The notes beneath the pieces are model-generated. The model worked only from the letters and a program-made list of their open reading frames with translations. It was not told the DNA's origin and searched no databases. A program made the translations under genes and the position numbers. Positions 21,001-31,396 of a stretch of DNA of 64,000 bases are shown piece by piece. Source of the stretch: Symbiodinium natans (lineage: Eukaryota > Sar > Dinophyceae > Suessiales > Symbiodiniaceae). The stretch spans positions 112,961 to 176,960 of the forward strand of contig CAJNDS010000746.1 of assembly GCA_905221605.1 (NCBI GenBank). The letters run 5' to 3'. Positions within the stretch are counted from its first letter, which is position 1. Every line of letters starts with the position of its first letter.

Positions 21001-22879
21001 TGGATCACTTGAAGCACTTACTTTGGTCACTTCGGGACGCTGGCACTGGGGACAGCTCATTCACTTGGTCACTTGGGCACTCATGTCACCCAGACGCTCT
21101 ATTGGTTTGAACCCAACATTCAGGTCTCAATTGTAAGGTGCTTGAAGAACAGGACTGGGCTTACAGAGCTATGGGGCTTTAATGCTCGAGACCGTGCTAG
21201 GGTCCTATATCTTAAATCCTCGTGATAGGTGTTGCGTTTGTCTTTCAAGCATTTGTTCAAGCATTTGCATGTCTACCATGCTACAACCCGACTTTCGCAG
21301 AAGCCCTAAACCCTAAACCCTAAACCCTAAACCCTAAACCCTAAACCCTAAACCCTAAACCCTAAACCCTAAACCTAAACCCCAGCTGACAAAGGACGGC
21401 CTACACGCCTCAACACCTGGCCATGGCCGTTTGGTCCTTCGCCAAAGTGCTGTGCCCTGGCGTGCTGCCTGAGACTGCCTCTCAGACGTTTAGGGTTTAG
21501 GGTTTAGGGTTTAGGGTTTAGGGTTTAGGGGTACTGATTGACCAGTTATAAGTTATGACTGTAGTTGTAACCATATTAGGGCACATAAGGGGCTTATAAG
21601 TGGGTTATAAGTACAGTTATCATTGGTTAATAAGTACCATGAACCTCCAAGCAGGGTTGAACAGGCTGCCCTAGCATGTGGGGCTTGTTGGGGTTCACCT
21701 AAGGCAGAGGCTTCAAAACCCTCCAAATCCCAACGCCCTCCCCCTGCCCCTACCTCCTACCACCCCCCCACCCCCCCCCCGCCCGCCCCCCCAAAAAAAA
21801 CTAAACCCTAAGCCCTAAACCCGAAACCCTAAACCCTAAGCCAGGTACCGCCCGGAGGACCTTCTGGAGCAGATCGGCAAGGTGGCGCCCGACAAGCTGG
21901 AGAAGCTGCGCCTCGGCCGTGCACGGTGGGATTTGCGCGTCCTTCCGCAAACCCGTATGCTGGTTGGGTTTAGGATTTAGGAGTTTGGGGTTTAGGATTT
22001 AGGGTTTAGGAGTTTAGGATTTAGGGTTTAGGGCTAATTTTCGGTTTATAGGTTTTAGAGGGTTTAGAGGGCTTGGAGGGTTTAGAGGGTTTGGAGGGTT
22101 TAGAGGGTCTGTAGGGTTTATAGGGTTTAGAGGGTCTATAGGGTTTATGGGTTTTTTAAAGGCAATTCCTACATTCAAGCAGCTTGGCAAGATCAGGGTC
22201 AGGGTTGGGTCTTCTCTTACGGGGTTCTTCAGGGAGGGGTTCAGGGGAGGCAGGTACCTAGGGAATCTTAGGGAAGCTTAGGGAGCCCCAGGGCCTAGTG
22301 GGGAGTATGAGGGAACCTTGAGTTACATACCCCCCTTGAACCCCCCTAAGCAGGGTAGAAGCGAAACTAAGGGCTCCCAAGTTAGCCGTAGGCTGCAAGT
22401 CTCCCAACTACACTTGGTATACCCTCGAAGCCCTAAGATCACCCCCAGATCATGCAGCAGAGACCCGAAACCCACCCATTCTGACGGAGATGTGCCGAAG
22501 AAGTCATCGCACGAGGAACCCACAGGACATCTCCAACACGTCCTGGGCCTTCACCACCTTACTGGCCAAGGCTTTCCAAAAGGGGTTCAGGGTTTAGTGT
22601 TTAGGGTTTCGGGTTTAGGGTCTGGGGTTGGTTTTTACTTATTGGGGTTATAAGTACCCATGAACCTCCAAGTAGGGGCGTTTATGCGATCTTATACGAC
22701 TATGGAGGGGGAAGAGAGAGAGAGAGAGAGAGAGTGAGAGAGAGATGTTACTAGTATACTAGTATGTATGTGTATGTATGCATGCATGCATGCATGTACG
22801 CATGCATGAATGTATGCATGCATGCATGTGTATATATATATATAATACACACACACATACACATGTTTTTGTACATACT

Positions 22880-22915
<36 letters not shown>

Positions 22916-25273
22916 GCCCTGTAGATGTCCCGTATACCACTTTCATGGCTGGCGTCATCTGACCCAAACAGGGATGGATTTTCGGTACCCTGCAGTCAAC
23001 GTCGAGGGCCCGTAACTACAACTCACATTTTTTCATGTAGTCAGCGGCCCTATCAGTCCTAAGCATCCATCCTTCCCTAAACATATATACCCTAAACCCT
23101 AAACCCGCCCAAACGTGTCCGCTCCGGCGGCAGGATCGGTCGATCTACGAGGTCTTGGCCGCCACTTCTGTGCGCACCATCCGGGAGTTCAACAACCAGG
23201 ACAACATCTTACTGGCCGACTGCATGGGTTTGATGTAGTTTAGGGTTCAAGTTCAGATGAAGGGTTTAGGGTATATAGGGCGTAGAGATGAGAAGGTTGA
23301 ACTTACTGGCGTAAAACCCAACTTTTCAACTTTTGGGCTTCTTATAAGGTAGTTTATTCTGAAAGTTTCAACTTGTATTTCCTTGGGTTTTGGGCCAGTA
23401 AGGCATTGTGAAACCATCACCAGGAGAAAGTGTTAAAGACGCATAGGGGCGGTATTGAAACGAGAAGATAGCTTGATAAGCTGTGTTGAAGCTGTAGGAA
23501 CGGGAAGGTTGACAGATAGCCGCAGAATCTGTACAATGAAGTGAACCCATAAACCCTAAACCCTACAGGGTTGAGCTTCAGGCTTGGGCAACAGCAGGCA
23601 TCTTGACATTCACAGCCCATCGCCTCCTGCGTTTCAGGGTTTGTTGGCTGTGCCTGCTTCGGCTTTAAAGGTGGGTGAAGGATGACAGGTACCTTAAAGT
23701 GCGAGGCATCTTCAGATCCCCCCACCCCCCCCCGCCCCAAGAAGGGTTTAGGGTTTAGGTTTAGGGCTTAGGGTGCAGGATCTCTCCAACACCGTTTGGG
23801 CCTTCGCATCTGCGGGAGAGTACGACGGCGCCTTCATGGATGCGGTGGCCCGGCTGCGTTTTCCTCTTGAGAGCCCAGCATGCCCTTGAAGAGTCATTGT
23901 CCATGCTGTGCCACCCTGCCCTATGAGTTATAGGGTTCCAGGGGTCAGGGCTTAGGGTTTAGGGTTTACGGACCGGGAATTTCAAACGTAAAGGCGTAAA
24001 GCCTTCAGTCGTGCACCTGCGGGTTCTTTCAAGACTTATAAGCACTAAGGTTGCGGCAGAGACCTGCCAGCGCGGAAGTGATTTCCATGGGCAGCATCTT
24101 GCCATGGCCGCTGGCCATTCATGAGCAAGATTCTGATGAGTCGTGAGCTTCTCAAGTCAGGAGTACCATCCAGGTAAGGTTGGTGAGCATCTGCTCTCAA
24201 CCCTAAACCCTAAACCCTAAACCCTAAGCCCTAAACCCTAAACCCTAAACCCTAAACCCTAAACCCTAAACCCTAAACCCTAAACCCTACATACCACTCA
24301 AACGGGGCCGTTGAGGGTTTGCGGTTTCTAGCCCCAGGTTGCGTGGGCCTTCATCACCCTGCGCCACCGCCATGATCCTCTCTTGCACCTCGAACCTCAA
24401 AGGAGGGTTTCGAGTTTAGAGGATTGGGGTTCAGGGTTTAGGGTTTGGGGCTTAGGGCTTAGGGTTTAGGGTTTAGGGTTTAGGAGCTAGGGTTTAGGGT
24501 TTAGGGTTAGGAGTTTCCGGATGCAAAAGGGTTTATAGGGTTCAGGGATGGGTTCAGGGAATATGCAGCCTCCGACCTCCTGGATGCCAGGGTGCCAGAA
24601 GTATCTGTGTCATGGATGGCAGAGCTTTGAGCCAGGCTCCATGTCAAATGTGACAACCCTAAACCCCAAACCCCAAACCCTAAACCCTTAACCCTAAACC
24701 CCAAACCCTAAACCCTTAACCCTAAACCCCAAACCCCAAAGCTGTGGGTTGGGAGTTTTTTTTTCGGAAAGCCCCCATGTGTGATCCCAGGCGCGTGATC
24801 GGCCAGATCACGAACGGACATCATGGCTTGGGATCCATGTCCGCAAGCTTTTCGGAAAGTCTGCTGTGTGCAAGTCTGATTTTGCGGCACCAAAAGCCCT
24901 AAACCCAATAAGCCTATAACCCTATAACCCTAAACCCTGAACCCTATAACCCTAAACCCTAAACCCTAAACCCTTCCAAGCGAAAAGGCAACTCAAAGAA
25001 GCAAACAGCACGAGGCACCTGGAGCAACGCCAAGCTCCTGGCTTTCGCCTTCGCGGGGCTTCCGCGACTGGGCTCCGGCGCACTCCTGGGCTCGGAGGCC
25101 CCTGGAATCCCCTCACCCTAAACCCCAAACCCTAAACCCTAAACCCTAAACCCTAAACCCTAAACCCTAAACCCTAGCCCTAAACCCTAAACCGTCGCCA
25201 GGCTTGGACTGCCGGCGCGGTGCGACGGCTGCTCGACCAGCTCCTTGGCGCGGGAGTGTGCGTGCTAAGCTGA
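18009..25273 (+). CDS. Multi-exon OPR/HPR-type helical repeat protein
   Basis: Plus-strand exons with the recurring xQxLAxxxWAFAxL signature: 18009-18079 (VLWSWAKLAQRDDTFFRRA), 18236-18273, 18958-19012, 19176-19265 (SQLAQTVWAFATVAPQDP), 20195-20287 (AADAMLYAGAPGAASHAS), 21395-21487 (TPQHLAMAVWSFAKVLCPG), 21845-21962, 22526-22579 (DISNTSWAFTTLL), 23134-23227 (IREFNNQDNILLADCM), 23779-23857 (DLSNTVWAFASAGEY), 24338-24409 (VAWAFITLRHRHDP), 24981-25108 (WSNAKLLAFAFAGLP), 25202-25273 (AVRRLLDQLLGAGVCVLS then TGA). Two introns were checked by phase (18080-18235, 19013-19175) and both are palindromic elements. Others are inferred. It could be more than one gene. The family is known for organellar RNA binding; this role is inferred. 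Confidence 0.6.
18080..18235 (+). mobile_element. Family-D element forming a whole intron, with telomeric insert
   Basis: The intron starts GTCCCTGGGAGACGACATGG and ends TTCGTCTCCAAG. Both ends are the terminal arms of the family-D palindrome. A 36-bp TTTAGGG block (18148-18183) sits near its dyad. Joining 18079 to 18236 keeps the OPR frame open (RRASCLI then TSFMPEYTPLG), and the joined peptide has the expected repeat spacing. Confidence 0.65.
18705..18951. repeat. CCCCAAA array, longest in the window
   Basis: About 31 CCCCAAA units, with two small unit-length shifts near 18840-18860, pass into CCCTAAA at the right end. Both strands are open here but only encode a repeat of the unit; these are not genes. 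It precedes the exon at 18958. The upstream 18400-18700 is an AT-richer stretch with no exon I can define. Confidence 0.92.
19013..19175 (+). mobile_element. Family-A element forming a whole intron, with telomeric insert
   Basis: The intron begins GTGACCCA, then the family-A terminus cttggaggttcatggtac, and ends gtaccatgaaccttcaagcaag. A 27-bp CCCTAAA block (19126-19152) interrupts the right arm. Exon 18958-19012 ends in phase 2 and the next exon starts at 19176 so that LKTLSAVDCTK continues into PSQLAQTVWAFATV. The OPR motif is thus restored in frame. Confidence 0.7.
19640..19662. repeat. Poly-G run
   Basis: About 21 consecutive G, interrupted at the end by GAGGG. Similar runs occur at 32686, 33664, 34730, 43681, 57151 and 63486. 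Lengths are probably unreliable. Confidence 0.75.
20427..21110. repeat. CACTTGGGTCACTTGGGA-type minisatellite with telomeric insert
   Basis: Degenerate 9-12 bp units of the form TCACTTGGGACACTTGGG fill about 680 bp. Several overlapping frames are open only because of the repeat. A 20-bp CCCTAAA insert at 20670-20689 is flanked by a 26-bp direct repeat (20644-20669 and 20690-20715) with one mismatch. The repeat lies in a large intron of the OPR-type gene. Confidence 0.75.
21531..21651. mobile_element. MITE-like family A, left end replaced by telomere repeat
   Basis: The element starts directly after a TTTAGGG array (21488-21530) at gtactgattgaccagttata. Its right end is complete (gtaccatgaacctccaag). 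The outer 14 bp of the left arm are missing and TTTAGGG stands in their place. Confidence 0.65.
22640..22672. mobile_element. Family A fragment
   Basis: Only the right end (ttataagtacccatgaacct then ccaag) remains, 3' of a short TTTAGGG-like run. Confidence 0.45.
22705..22915. repeat. GA, CATG and TA microsatellites
   Basis: A GA run (22712-22745) is followed by repeated tgcatgca words (22770-22830) and TATA runs (22830-22915). Open frames on both strands are simple-sequence artefacts. Confidence 0.85.
23570..23725 (-). CDS. Possible minus-strand exon, Cys-rich
   Basis: The minus-strand frame reads HFKVPVILHPPLKPKQAQPT and then AMGCECQDACCCPSLKLN before a TTTAGGG-free CCCTAAA word on that strand. 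It would be nested in an intron of the plus-strand OPR gene. No family, no confirmed splice sites. Confidence 0.25.
24195..24289. repeat. (CCCTAAA)n array
   Basis: About 13 units upstream of the OPR exon at 24338. TTTAGGG runs follow the exon at 24435-24510. Confidence 0.9.
25120..25195. repeat. (CCCTAAA)n array
   Basis: About ten units directly upstream of the terminal OPR-type exon (25202-25273). The following 25274-26010 holds many degenerate TTTAGGG units and an AT-rich stretch (25610-25900) with no gene visible. Confidence 0.88.
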
Positions 25274-26013
25274 GGGGCTGCTTCCTTCACGATCCATAGG
25301 GTTTAGGGTTAGGGTTAAGGGTTTAGGGTTAGGGTTTAGGGTTTGTAGGGTTTAGGGTTTGGGGTTCAGGGTTTCGGGTTTGTGGGGTTAAGCTTTTGTA
25401 GGGTTTAGGGTTTAGGGTTTAGGGTTCCGAGTTTAGGGTGCGTAGGGTTTAGGCTTTAGGGTTCAGGGTTTAAAGTGCCTGTAGGGTTTAGGGTTCGGAG
25501 TGCACGCGGGGTTTATGGGTTTATAGATTTATAGGGTTTAGGGTTGAGGCCTCCCGCCCCTCTGCAAGGCCCTCGGGTTTAGCATGTATAGAGATCATAA
25601 GGTTTATAGGGCTTGCGTTTCAATTCAGCCACGAACTTACGAGTCTCTAGTTGCTACGCACGACATACATACTACTTCCCAACTGCCAAGGGTTTTTTTG
25701 GTGAATGTCTGATAACTGATAGTTAGTCACTACTTTCTATTTTGCGTTTTGCTTCGCATGTGTTTCTCGGCACTTACTGTTTGCATTGTGAGCATCATCA
25801 TGAAGGATCAGCCTCTGTTTGACTTTCTTATTGTTGTCAAAATTGTTATTCTACCTGGTGCTATTGTGCTTTGCTTTTTTGGGGGTGAGTGTGATTTTTG
25901 AGGTCCTCGTACTGCGCCCGTACAAGGGTTTAGGGTCTAGGGTTTATAGGGTTTAGGGTTTATGGGGTTTAGGGTTTCGGGTTTCGGGTTTAGGGTTTAG
26001 GGTCATCCGGCAG

Positions 26014-26143
26014 TCATGAAAGCCCAGAAGCCGCGAGGTTCTACGAACGCCTCGAGGCGGGCGCGGGAGATGTGGACGCCGACGACGCGTGCGTCGTCCA
26101 CGATGCTGTGTTCCCTTGGCTGCGCCTGCCCGGCAGACGCTAG
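26014..26143 (+). CDS. Terminal exon, unknown acidic protein
   Basis: From the acceptor (atccggcag) the frame reads HESPEAARFYERLEAGAGDV, then DADDACVVHDAVFPWLRL, and ends PGRR followed by TAG. GC-rich with acidic composition typical of real exons here. Product unknown; it directly precedes a ~105-bp tandem repeat. Confidence 0.5.
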
Positions 26144-26400
26144 CCTGAAATCCTATGTACCCTTCTGAACCCTCTTCTGGCTCTCTTAATACAATATAGG
26201 TACATGAATCCTTAGGGAAATGCCTGAAATCCTATGTAGGATAAGGGGGACCCTTAAAAGGGAACCCTTCCGAACCCTCTTCTGGCTCTCTGAATACAAT
26301 ATAGGTACATGGATCCTTAGGGAAATGCCTGAAATCCTATGTAGGATAAGGGGGACCCTTAAAAGGGAACCCTTCTGAACCCTCTTCTGGCTCTCTTGAA
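26144..26400. repeat. Tandem repeat of a ~105-bp MITE-derived unit
   Basis: The unit cctgaaatcctatgtaggat, then aagggaacccttctgaaccc, then tacatggatccttaggg occurs two and a half times (starting at 26144, 26222 and 26328). It contains the family-C end sequence, so it seems to be an amplified fragment of that element. Confidence 0.75.
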
Positions 26401-26945
26401 CAGGGGCCTTTGTTCAGAGGGTCTATATCCCCAAGGGTCCCCCAAATCCTATCCCCTACGAAATGCAGACTTGCGCTTCGGCTTTGCAGGTTTCAGGACC
26501 CGGAGAAGGCCCTTATTCCAGTTGTTTAGGGTTGAGGGGTTCCCCTATAAGCCCCTTTAAACCAAAAAAAGCACCCTCTTAATTTGCATGCTTATATGCT
26601 GTTCATCATAACTACAGCCGCACAGCTTCCGAATTATTCAGGTTCGTTGGGGTCTGCTTTTCAAACGCCGGTTATGACGATGGTGGGACCTGAGATTGCT
26701 ATAAAAGCTATTCGGACTTGCGAGGACTTCTGTCAAGATGAACCTTGGTACACTTTGTGCGGGTGTGCATCCATGAAGCATTAAGAAATATACCCCGTTC
26801 ACTGAGGTTCAGGGTTTCGTGTTTTTGGTTTAGGCTGTAGGGTTGGCCCCTTCCACCCAGAGAAGCCTCCATCTTGGCTCCTCGAGCCCTGAAGCTCCTG
26901 ATTTTCGTACCACCCTTCTCTTGGAATATCGAGCCCAACCCATGT

Positions 26946-27039
26946 GGGTGGCTGTCAAAATTTGGGTACCCTAAATATTTAGTTGCCGTATTATACTAGG
27001 GACCCCCAAAAAAGGGACCACAATTTTGACAGCCACCCA
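26946..27039. mobile_element. MITE-like palindrome, family H
   Basis: Perfect 17-bp terminal inverted repeats: GGGTGGCTGTCAAAATT and AATTTTGACAGCCACCC, 94 bp apart in total. One copy seen. The flanks show no clear target duplication. Confidence 0.65.
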
Positions 27040-27071
27040 TGTAGAGCATTTTAACCTTCAACCATATCATT

Positions 27072-27145
27072 GGGTTAATAGGGGTTATAATCAGGGGTAC
27101 TAAGATTCCTATTAAGGACTGTTGGTATTATGGGGGAACATCCCA
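27072..27145. mobile_element. MITE-like family B copy, left part degraded
   Basis: Right half tattaaggactgttggtatt then gggggaacatccca. Lies between family H and a CCCTAAA run (27151-27207). Confidence 0.5.
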
Positions 27146-27213
27146 ACCTCGACCCCTAAACCCTAAACCCTAAACCCTAAACCCTGAACCCTAAACCCTA
27201 AACCCTACGAAAG

Positions 27214-27377
27214 AATCTGTCGAGGCCGAGAGCTCCAAGAATCCGACGCTTGGGAGCCTGGGCCGCAAGAGCAGAGCCTTCTTGACGGTTTAGGGTTTAG
27301 GGTTTGGGGTCTAGGGTTTAGGGTTTAGGGTTTAGGGTGCAGAGCGAGAGAATGTTGAGTTTGAGGGCCAGAGACGG
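27214..27377 (+). CDS. Two exons separated by a pure telomere-repeat intron
   Basis: Exon 27214-27287 reads SVEAESSKNPTLGSLGRKSR then AFLT. Exon 27343-27377 reads SERMLSLRARDG to a GT donor. The 55-nt intron 27288-27342 starts GTTTAGGG, consists of seven TTTAGGG-type units and ends TGCAG. Its length is not a multiple of three, yet the two frames join in phase (RAFLT-SERMLSL). Product unknown. Confidence 0.5.
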
Positions 27378-28171
27378 GTTCTCCCTCCTAAACCCCAAAA
27401 CCCAAACCCTTTTGTTTCAGGGCTTGGGGCTTCGGGTTCAGGGGCTTAGGCATTCATAGAGGGTTTAGGATAGGGGTTAGGGTTCAGGGGTTTCGGGGGT
27501 TCAGGGCTACCAACAAAAGCTTAGGGCTCCTGGACTTCAGGTGACTAGTTGAGGTGGTTTGGTGCGAATTCCGGCGTCAAGCCTATGAGTCGAGGGTTCG
27601 GCCCAAGAAGCCCTAAACCCTAAACCCTAAACCCTAAACCCTAAACCCTAAACCCTAAACCCTAAACGGCCAGCACTAAAGCCAGGCTTTAAAAATGCCC
27701 ACTGCAGACCCTATGCCCAAGAAACCTGAATCGGTATGTCAACCCTCAACACCCTGAGCCCTGAGTTCTTAAGCATGAACCCTATAAACCCTAGAACCCC
27801 AAATCCTAGAACCCTACCAAAAAGCCCCCCTCCCCCCTCGGTGCCAATTCCAGGAGGCTCTGAATCAGCTGCTGGCAAAGCAGCGCTTGCGCTTGCAACT
27901 TGGAGATGTCCTCGAAGGGTTGATTTAGGGGTCGAATAATCAAAACGGGTTGATATAGGGTTTAAGGGTTAAGGTCTTAGGGTTGCGCGACGACAGGCCA
28001 GACAGAATGCTCAGCAAGTACCATTGCAATTCTAGTTTCTCGAGAGATTGCGGCATCACTACTCGCGCTATTGTGAGTGGTCTGCTGTTACCGCGCTGCT
28101 GCATCACGAGGCCTGTTGCAAAAAGGGTTTAGGGCTTAGGGCCCCTTTGTATTTGTGCTATCACAACCCCC

Positions 28172-28210
28172 CCCCCAAAAAAAAAAAAAAAAAAACAAAA
28201 AAAAACCTAT
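28172..28210. repeat. Poly-A run
   Basis: Poly-C then poly-A with a few C interruptions. 27380-28670 otherwise contains degenerate telomere-like words (27605-27665 is a clean CCCTAAA array) and no exon I can support. Confidence 0.7.
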
Positions 28211-28676
28211 TCTAATTATGCAGGCCCCTATATTAGGCGGTTTGGGGCTCAGGGTCAAGTCCTTAGGTGCGCTTGGGGTTTTCGGTGGTGTAGGGTTCAG
28301 GCGGTTTAGTCAAGGCGGTTTAGGGTTTTGGGTTTTAGGCGCGGTTCAGGGTTTAGGCGCGTTAGCGTTGTGCAGTTTAGGGGGTTCAGGCTTGGGGGTC
28401 CAGGTGCTCTTATGGAGGGCGTCCCTGGGTCCCTGCTGGGTTCAAGTGCCAGTTGGGTTTATTGGGGTCTAAGGAGCTTGGCGCTCCCCCAAGATGTTGG
28501 GCATCATCCTAGGGATTGCATCGGGCATGCCAGCTGGATTTCATTCGGTACCTGACCTACTATACTTCACGGGAACATGGACCATTTGGGGACAAACGTT
28601 AGGGCTTAGGGTGAAGAAGGCCGTTGTCAGTATCGCTTTGCTGTAGCTGACGAGAGATCTTGAAGTATGGTGTGTT

Positions 28677-28803
28677 CTTGGAGGTTCATGGTACTTATTA
28701 GCCAATCATAACTGTACTTATAACCATATTAGGGCACTTAAGGGGTTATAAGTGGGTTATAAGTACACTTAGAATTGGTTAACAAGTACCATGAACCTCC
28801 AAG
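28677..28803. mobile_element. MITE-like family A, complete copy
   Basis: 127-bp palindrome with ends cttggaggttcatggtactt and agtaccatgaacctccaag. A GT lies a few bases before it (gtgtgtt), and the terminal CAAG could act as 3' splice site, as in the 19-kb copy. Confidence 0.7.
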
Positions 28804-29749
28804 TTTGACATGGCTTGAACACGAAGGGAGGGCTAGCGGCATTGACTTGTTGAATCTTCTGAGCTGAGGCAGGGAGTGCTGGAAGCCTCGGAGGATGGAG
28901 CAAGAGAACCCTAAACCCTAGAACCCCAAACCCCAAATCCTAAACCCTCAACCCTAAACCGTGGTTGTTCGGCAGGCTAGAATGGCACTGGGCAGGATGT
29001 TGGGGTTTTGATTCGCAGTTCGCTGAAGCCTCAAGAGACAAACTGCGGATCACCAGGTCTAGCCGGGCTTCAACTTGGGTAAGACCACCAGCACAGTGCT
29101 GAGAGTTGCGAGGGTTTGGTGGTTTGATCTAACATGGTTGTTCATTGCTCTGGGCCTTATATGCCTTTTTTGTATCAAAGCAGCCTTTCGCGGCAACAGC
29201 AACATTTTCGGCTGGACCACCCCTGCCTGCTTATTTTCCTAAACCCTAAAGGCCCTAAACCCAAAGCCGCTCTCTCGCCACCTGAAAAATCCGACCCTTC
29301 GCGTTTGTCCAGGAGTTTAGTTCGATCCTGGTGAGCGAACAGCGGCCAGAAACCAGCATCATCCGCAGATATCAGGACTTAAGGGTTTAGGGTTTAGGGT
29401 TTAGGGTTTAGGGTTCAGGATGGATGCTCAAGGTAGTAAAGGCTTGATGCTACCGCTTGCACCCTTCCAGCAGATCGTCACTAGTCACAAGCTGTCACAT
29501 AGGGACTCCGAGATAAGGATAGGGTTTAGGGTTTAGGGTTTAGGGTTTAGAGTTTAGGGTTAGGGTTTAGGGTTTAGGGATATAGATCAAATAGATGAAC
29601 CCAACCAGTTGTTGCGAAGATATTGGGACCCCGCTTAACCCAGACCCTTGGGAGGATCCCCCCAAAAGTGGATTCCCTTAAATGAGCCCATCGTAGTGTT
29701 CGGGCATTTCTCGGGGTTCTACTTTTTGGATCCTGCCACCAGGGTCCCT

Positions 29750-29806
29750 AAACCCTAAACCCTAAACCCTAAACCCTAAACCCTAAACCCTAAACCCTAA
29801 ACCCTA
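29750..29806. repeat. (CCCTAAA)n array
   Basis: Eight units just before the exon at 29813. TTTAGGG resumes after it (29926-30000). 28810-29750 contains short telomere-like runs (29380-29415, 29520-29580) and no exon with firm splice sites. Confidence 0.9.
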
Positions 29807-29812
29807 TGTCAG

Positions 29813-29926
29813 GAGTGTCTGCAGACCTTCCGCATCCGTGGCCTGGGCAGCGACCACACCTGGCGTCTTCTGGCAGGCTTTGGCGTGCAGCCCGAGTCGG
29901 AGAAGGAGGTTCCCAGCTCCGGCTGA
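29813..29926 (+). CDS. Terminal exon, unknown protein
   Basis: After the acceptor (ctatgtcag) 37 codons read ECLQTFRIRGLGSDHTWRLL, then AGFGVQPESEKEVPSSG and TGA. The stop abuts the TTTAGGG array. The preceding exons were not identified. Confidence 0.5.
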   Translation, partial: ECLQTFRIRGLGSDHTWRLLAGFGVQPESEKEVPSSG

Positions 29927-30000
29927 GGGTTTAGGGTTTAGGGTTTAGGGTTTAGGGTTTAGGGTTTAGGGTTTAGGGTTTAGGGTTTAGGGTTTAGGGT
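29926..30000. repeat. (TTTAGGG)n array
   Basis: About ten perfect units directly 3' of a stop codon. Confidence 0.9.
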
Positions 30001-30300
30001 TGGGGCTGAGCGTATACTAAGCCCTACAACCCAAGAATCCCCAAACCCTGCAATCCCAAACCTGGGTGTGCATGTTTGATGGAGGGGTGGTCGGCTTTCA
30101 GATTCTCACCAACGGTATCCTCGATTGAGGGGTCAGCTGCAAAGGAGCAAGCCCTAAAAACCTCCCACCCACAAAACCAACAAGCCTCCCAAACAGAAAG
30201 CTCCATAAACAATGTAAATACATAATCTTCTTTAAAAGCCACCATAACATATAACGAAAAAGAAACACGAAAACAAAAAAAAAAGCCAGAGGCCCTGCAG

Positions 30301-30400
30301 GTGACGGCTGCTCGATCTGAGTCTTCGGCGCAGAGGCCGGCCAAGTCGCAGACGCGCGTGGACGGCAGAGGAGAGCGGCAGACCCTTGGGCTCGCACAAA
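30301..30400 (+). CDS. Possible basic exon, cut by the assembly gap
   Basis: The acceptor gccctgcag is followed by TAARSESSAQRPAKSQTRVD and an arginine-rich continuation to the run of N. Composition is GC-rich and exon-like; truncated by the gap. Confidence 0.35.
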
Positions 30401-30500
30401 NNNNNNNNNNNNNNNNNNNNNNNNNNNNNNNNNNNNNNNNNNNNNNNNNNNNNNNNNNNNNNNNNNNNNNNNNNNNNNNNNNNNNNNNNNNNNNNNNNNN
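30401..30500. other. Assembly gap (100 N)
   Basis: Exactly 100 N, the usual placeholder for a gap of unknown size. It is followed directly by CCCTAAA-type units, so the assembly probably broke at a telomeric array. Confidence 0.98.
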
Positions 30501-30714
30501 CCTAAACCCTCAACCCTCAACCCTCAACCCTAAACCCTAAACCCTAAACCCTAAACCCTATGCAACCTTAGGGCTCCAAGGTGGATCTATTCTAAGAGTA
30601 GTTGCTTGGGCTAGGGTGTAGGGTGTAGGGTGTAGGGTGTAGGGTTTAGGGTTTAGGGTTTAGGGTTTACGGTTTAGGGTTTAGGGTTTAGGGCCCTGAA
30701 TTTAATATGGTCCC

Positions 30715-30822
30715 TGGCCTCCTTTAACGGGTTCTGATGCATGGGCCCTCAGTTTGCGTGGGGTCTATAAGGTGTTTCCTGGCAAGGGCCCATACTAAGG
30801 GCTCATGTATCTACCCGAAGAA
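30715..30822. mobile_element. MITE-like family J copy
   Basis: Diverged copy of 5806-5925: cctttaacgggttctgatgc and tcatgtatctacccg ends with gggcccatactaagggctca. Confidence 0.45.
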
Positions 30823-30825
30823 ACA

Positions 30826-30980
30826 ACCCTAAACCCTAAACGCCCTAAACAGCCTAAACACCCTAAACAACCTAAGCACCCTAAACATCCAAAAAACGCT
30901 AGGCACCCTAAACACCCTAAACACCCTAAACACCCTGAACACCCTGAACACCCTAAACACCCTAAAAACCCTAAACCCGA
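30826..30980. repeat. CCCTAAACA (9-bp) repeat
   Basis: Units of ccctaaaca repeat about 14 times. It is a 9-bp derivative of the 7-bp telomere-type unit. Both strands have open frames with proline/lysine or leucine/glycine periodicity that come only from the repeat. Confidence 0.85.
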
Positions 30981-31355
30981 AACAAGACCGATGATGGAAG
31001 CCATCCGAGGAATGCCCATCGCCTATGCACATATCTCGATGAGCTCCATGCAAAGATGCCGGAGCTCAGCGAGAAGGAGAAGGTGCACCCCCCCCCCCCC
31101 CCCCTCCCTCCCCAGTAGCCCTAAACCCTAAACCCTAAACCCGAAACCCGAAACCCTAAATCCTAAACCCTAAACCCTAAACCCTAGCCCTAAACCCTAA
31201 ACCCTCGGTGTGATTCTGGTTATTCCAAGCTATGGGCCTGCCGTCCCCCAAACCCTGCACACGTCGGCCACCCGAGTTCTTAAACGGGATGAAGATCTAC
31301 TGAGCCCGGGTTCTAGGGTTTAGGGTTTAGGGGGTTTAGGGTTTACGGTTTACGG

Positions 31356-31356
31356 C

Positions 31357-31396
<40 letters not shown>

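Noticed and set aside
20367-21136. Several overlapping open frames rich in W, H and L
   Set aside because: They follow the CACTTGGG-type minisatellite and appear in three frames at once.
22692-23015. Open frames around 22.7-23.0 kb
   Set aside because: Simple GA, CATG and TA repeats; encoded peptides are low-complexity Y/I/M/H strings.
30024-30520. Minus-strand open frame running through the N gap
   Set aside because: Frame across N is meaningless and the remainder is F/V-rich antisense of an A-rich stretch.
30795-31131. Open frames with leucine/glycine/cysteine or proline/lysine periodicity
   Set aside because: Produced by the 9-bp CCCTAAACA repeat; no splice sites or conserved composition.
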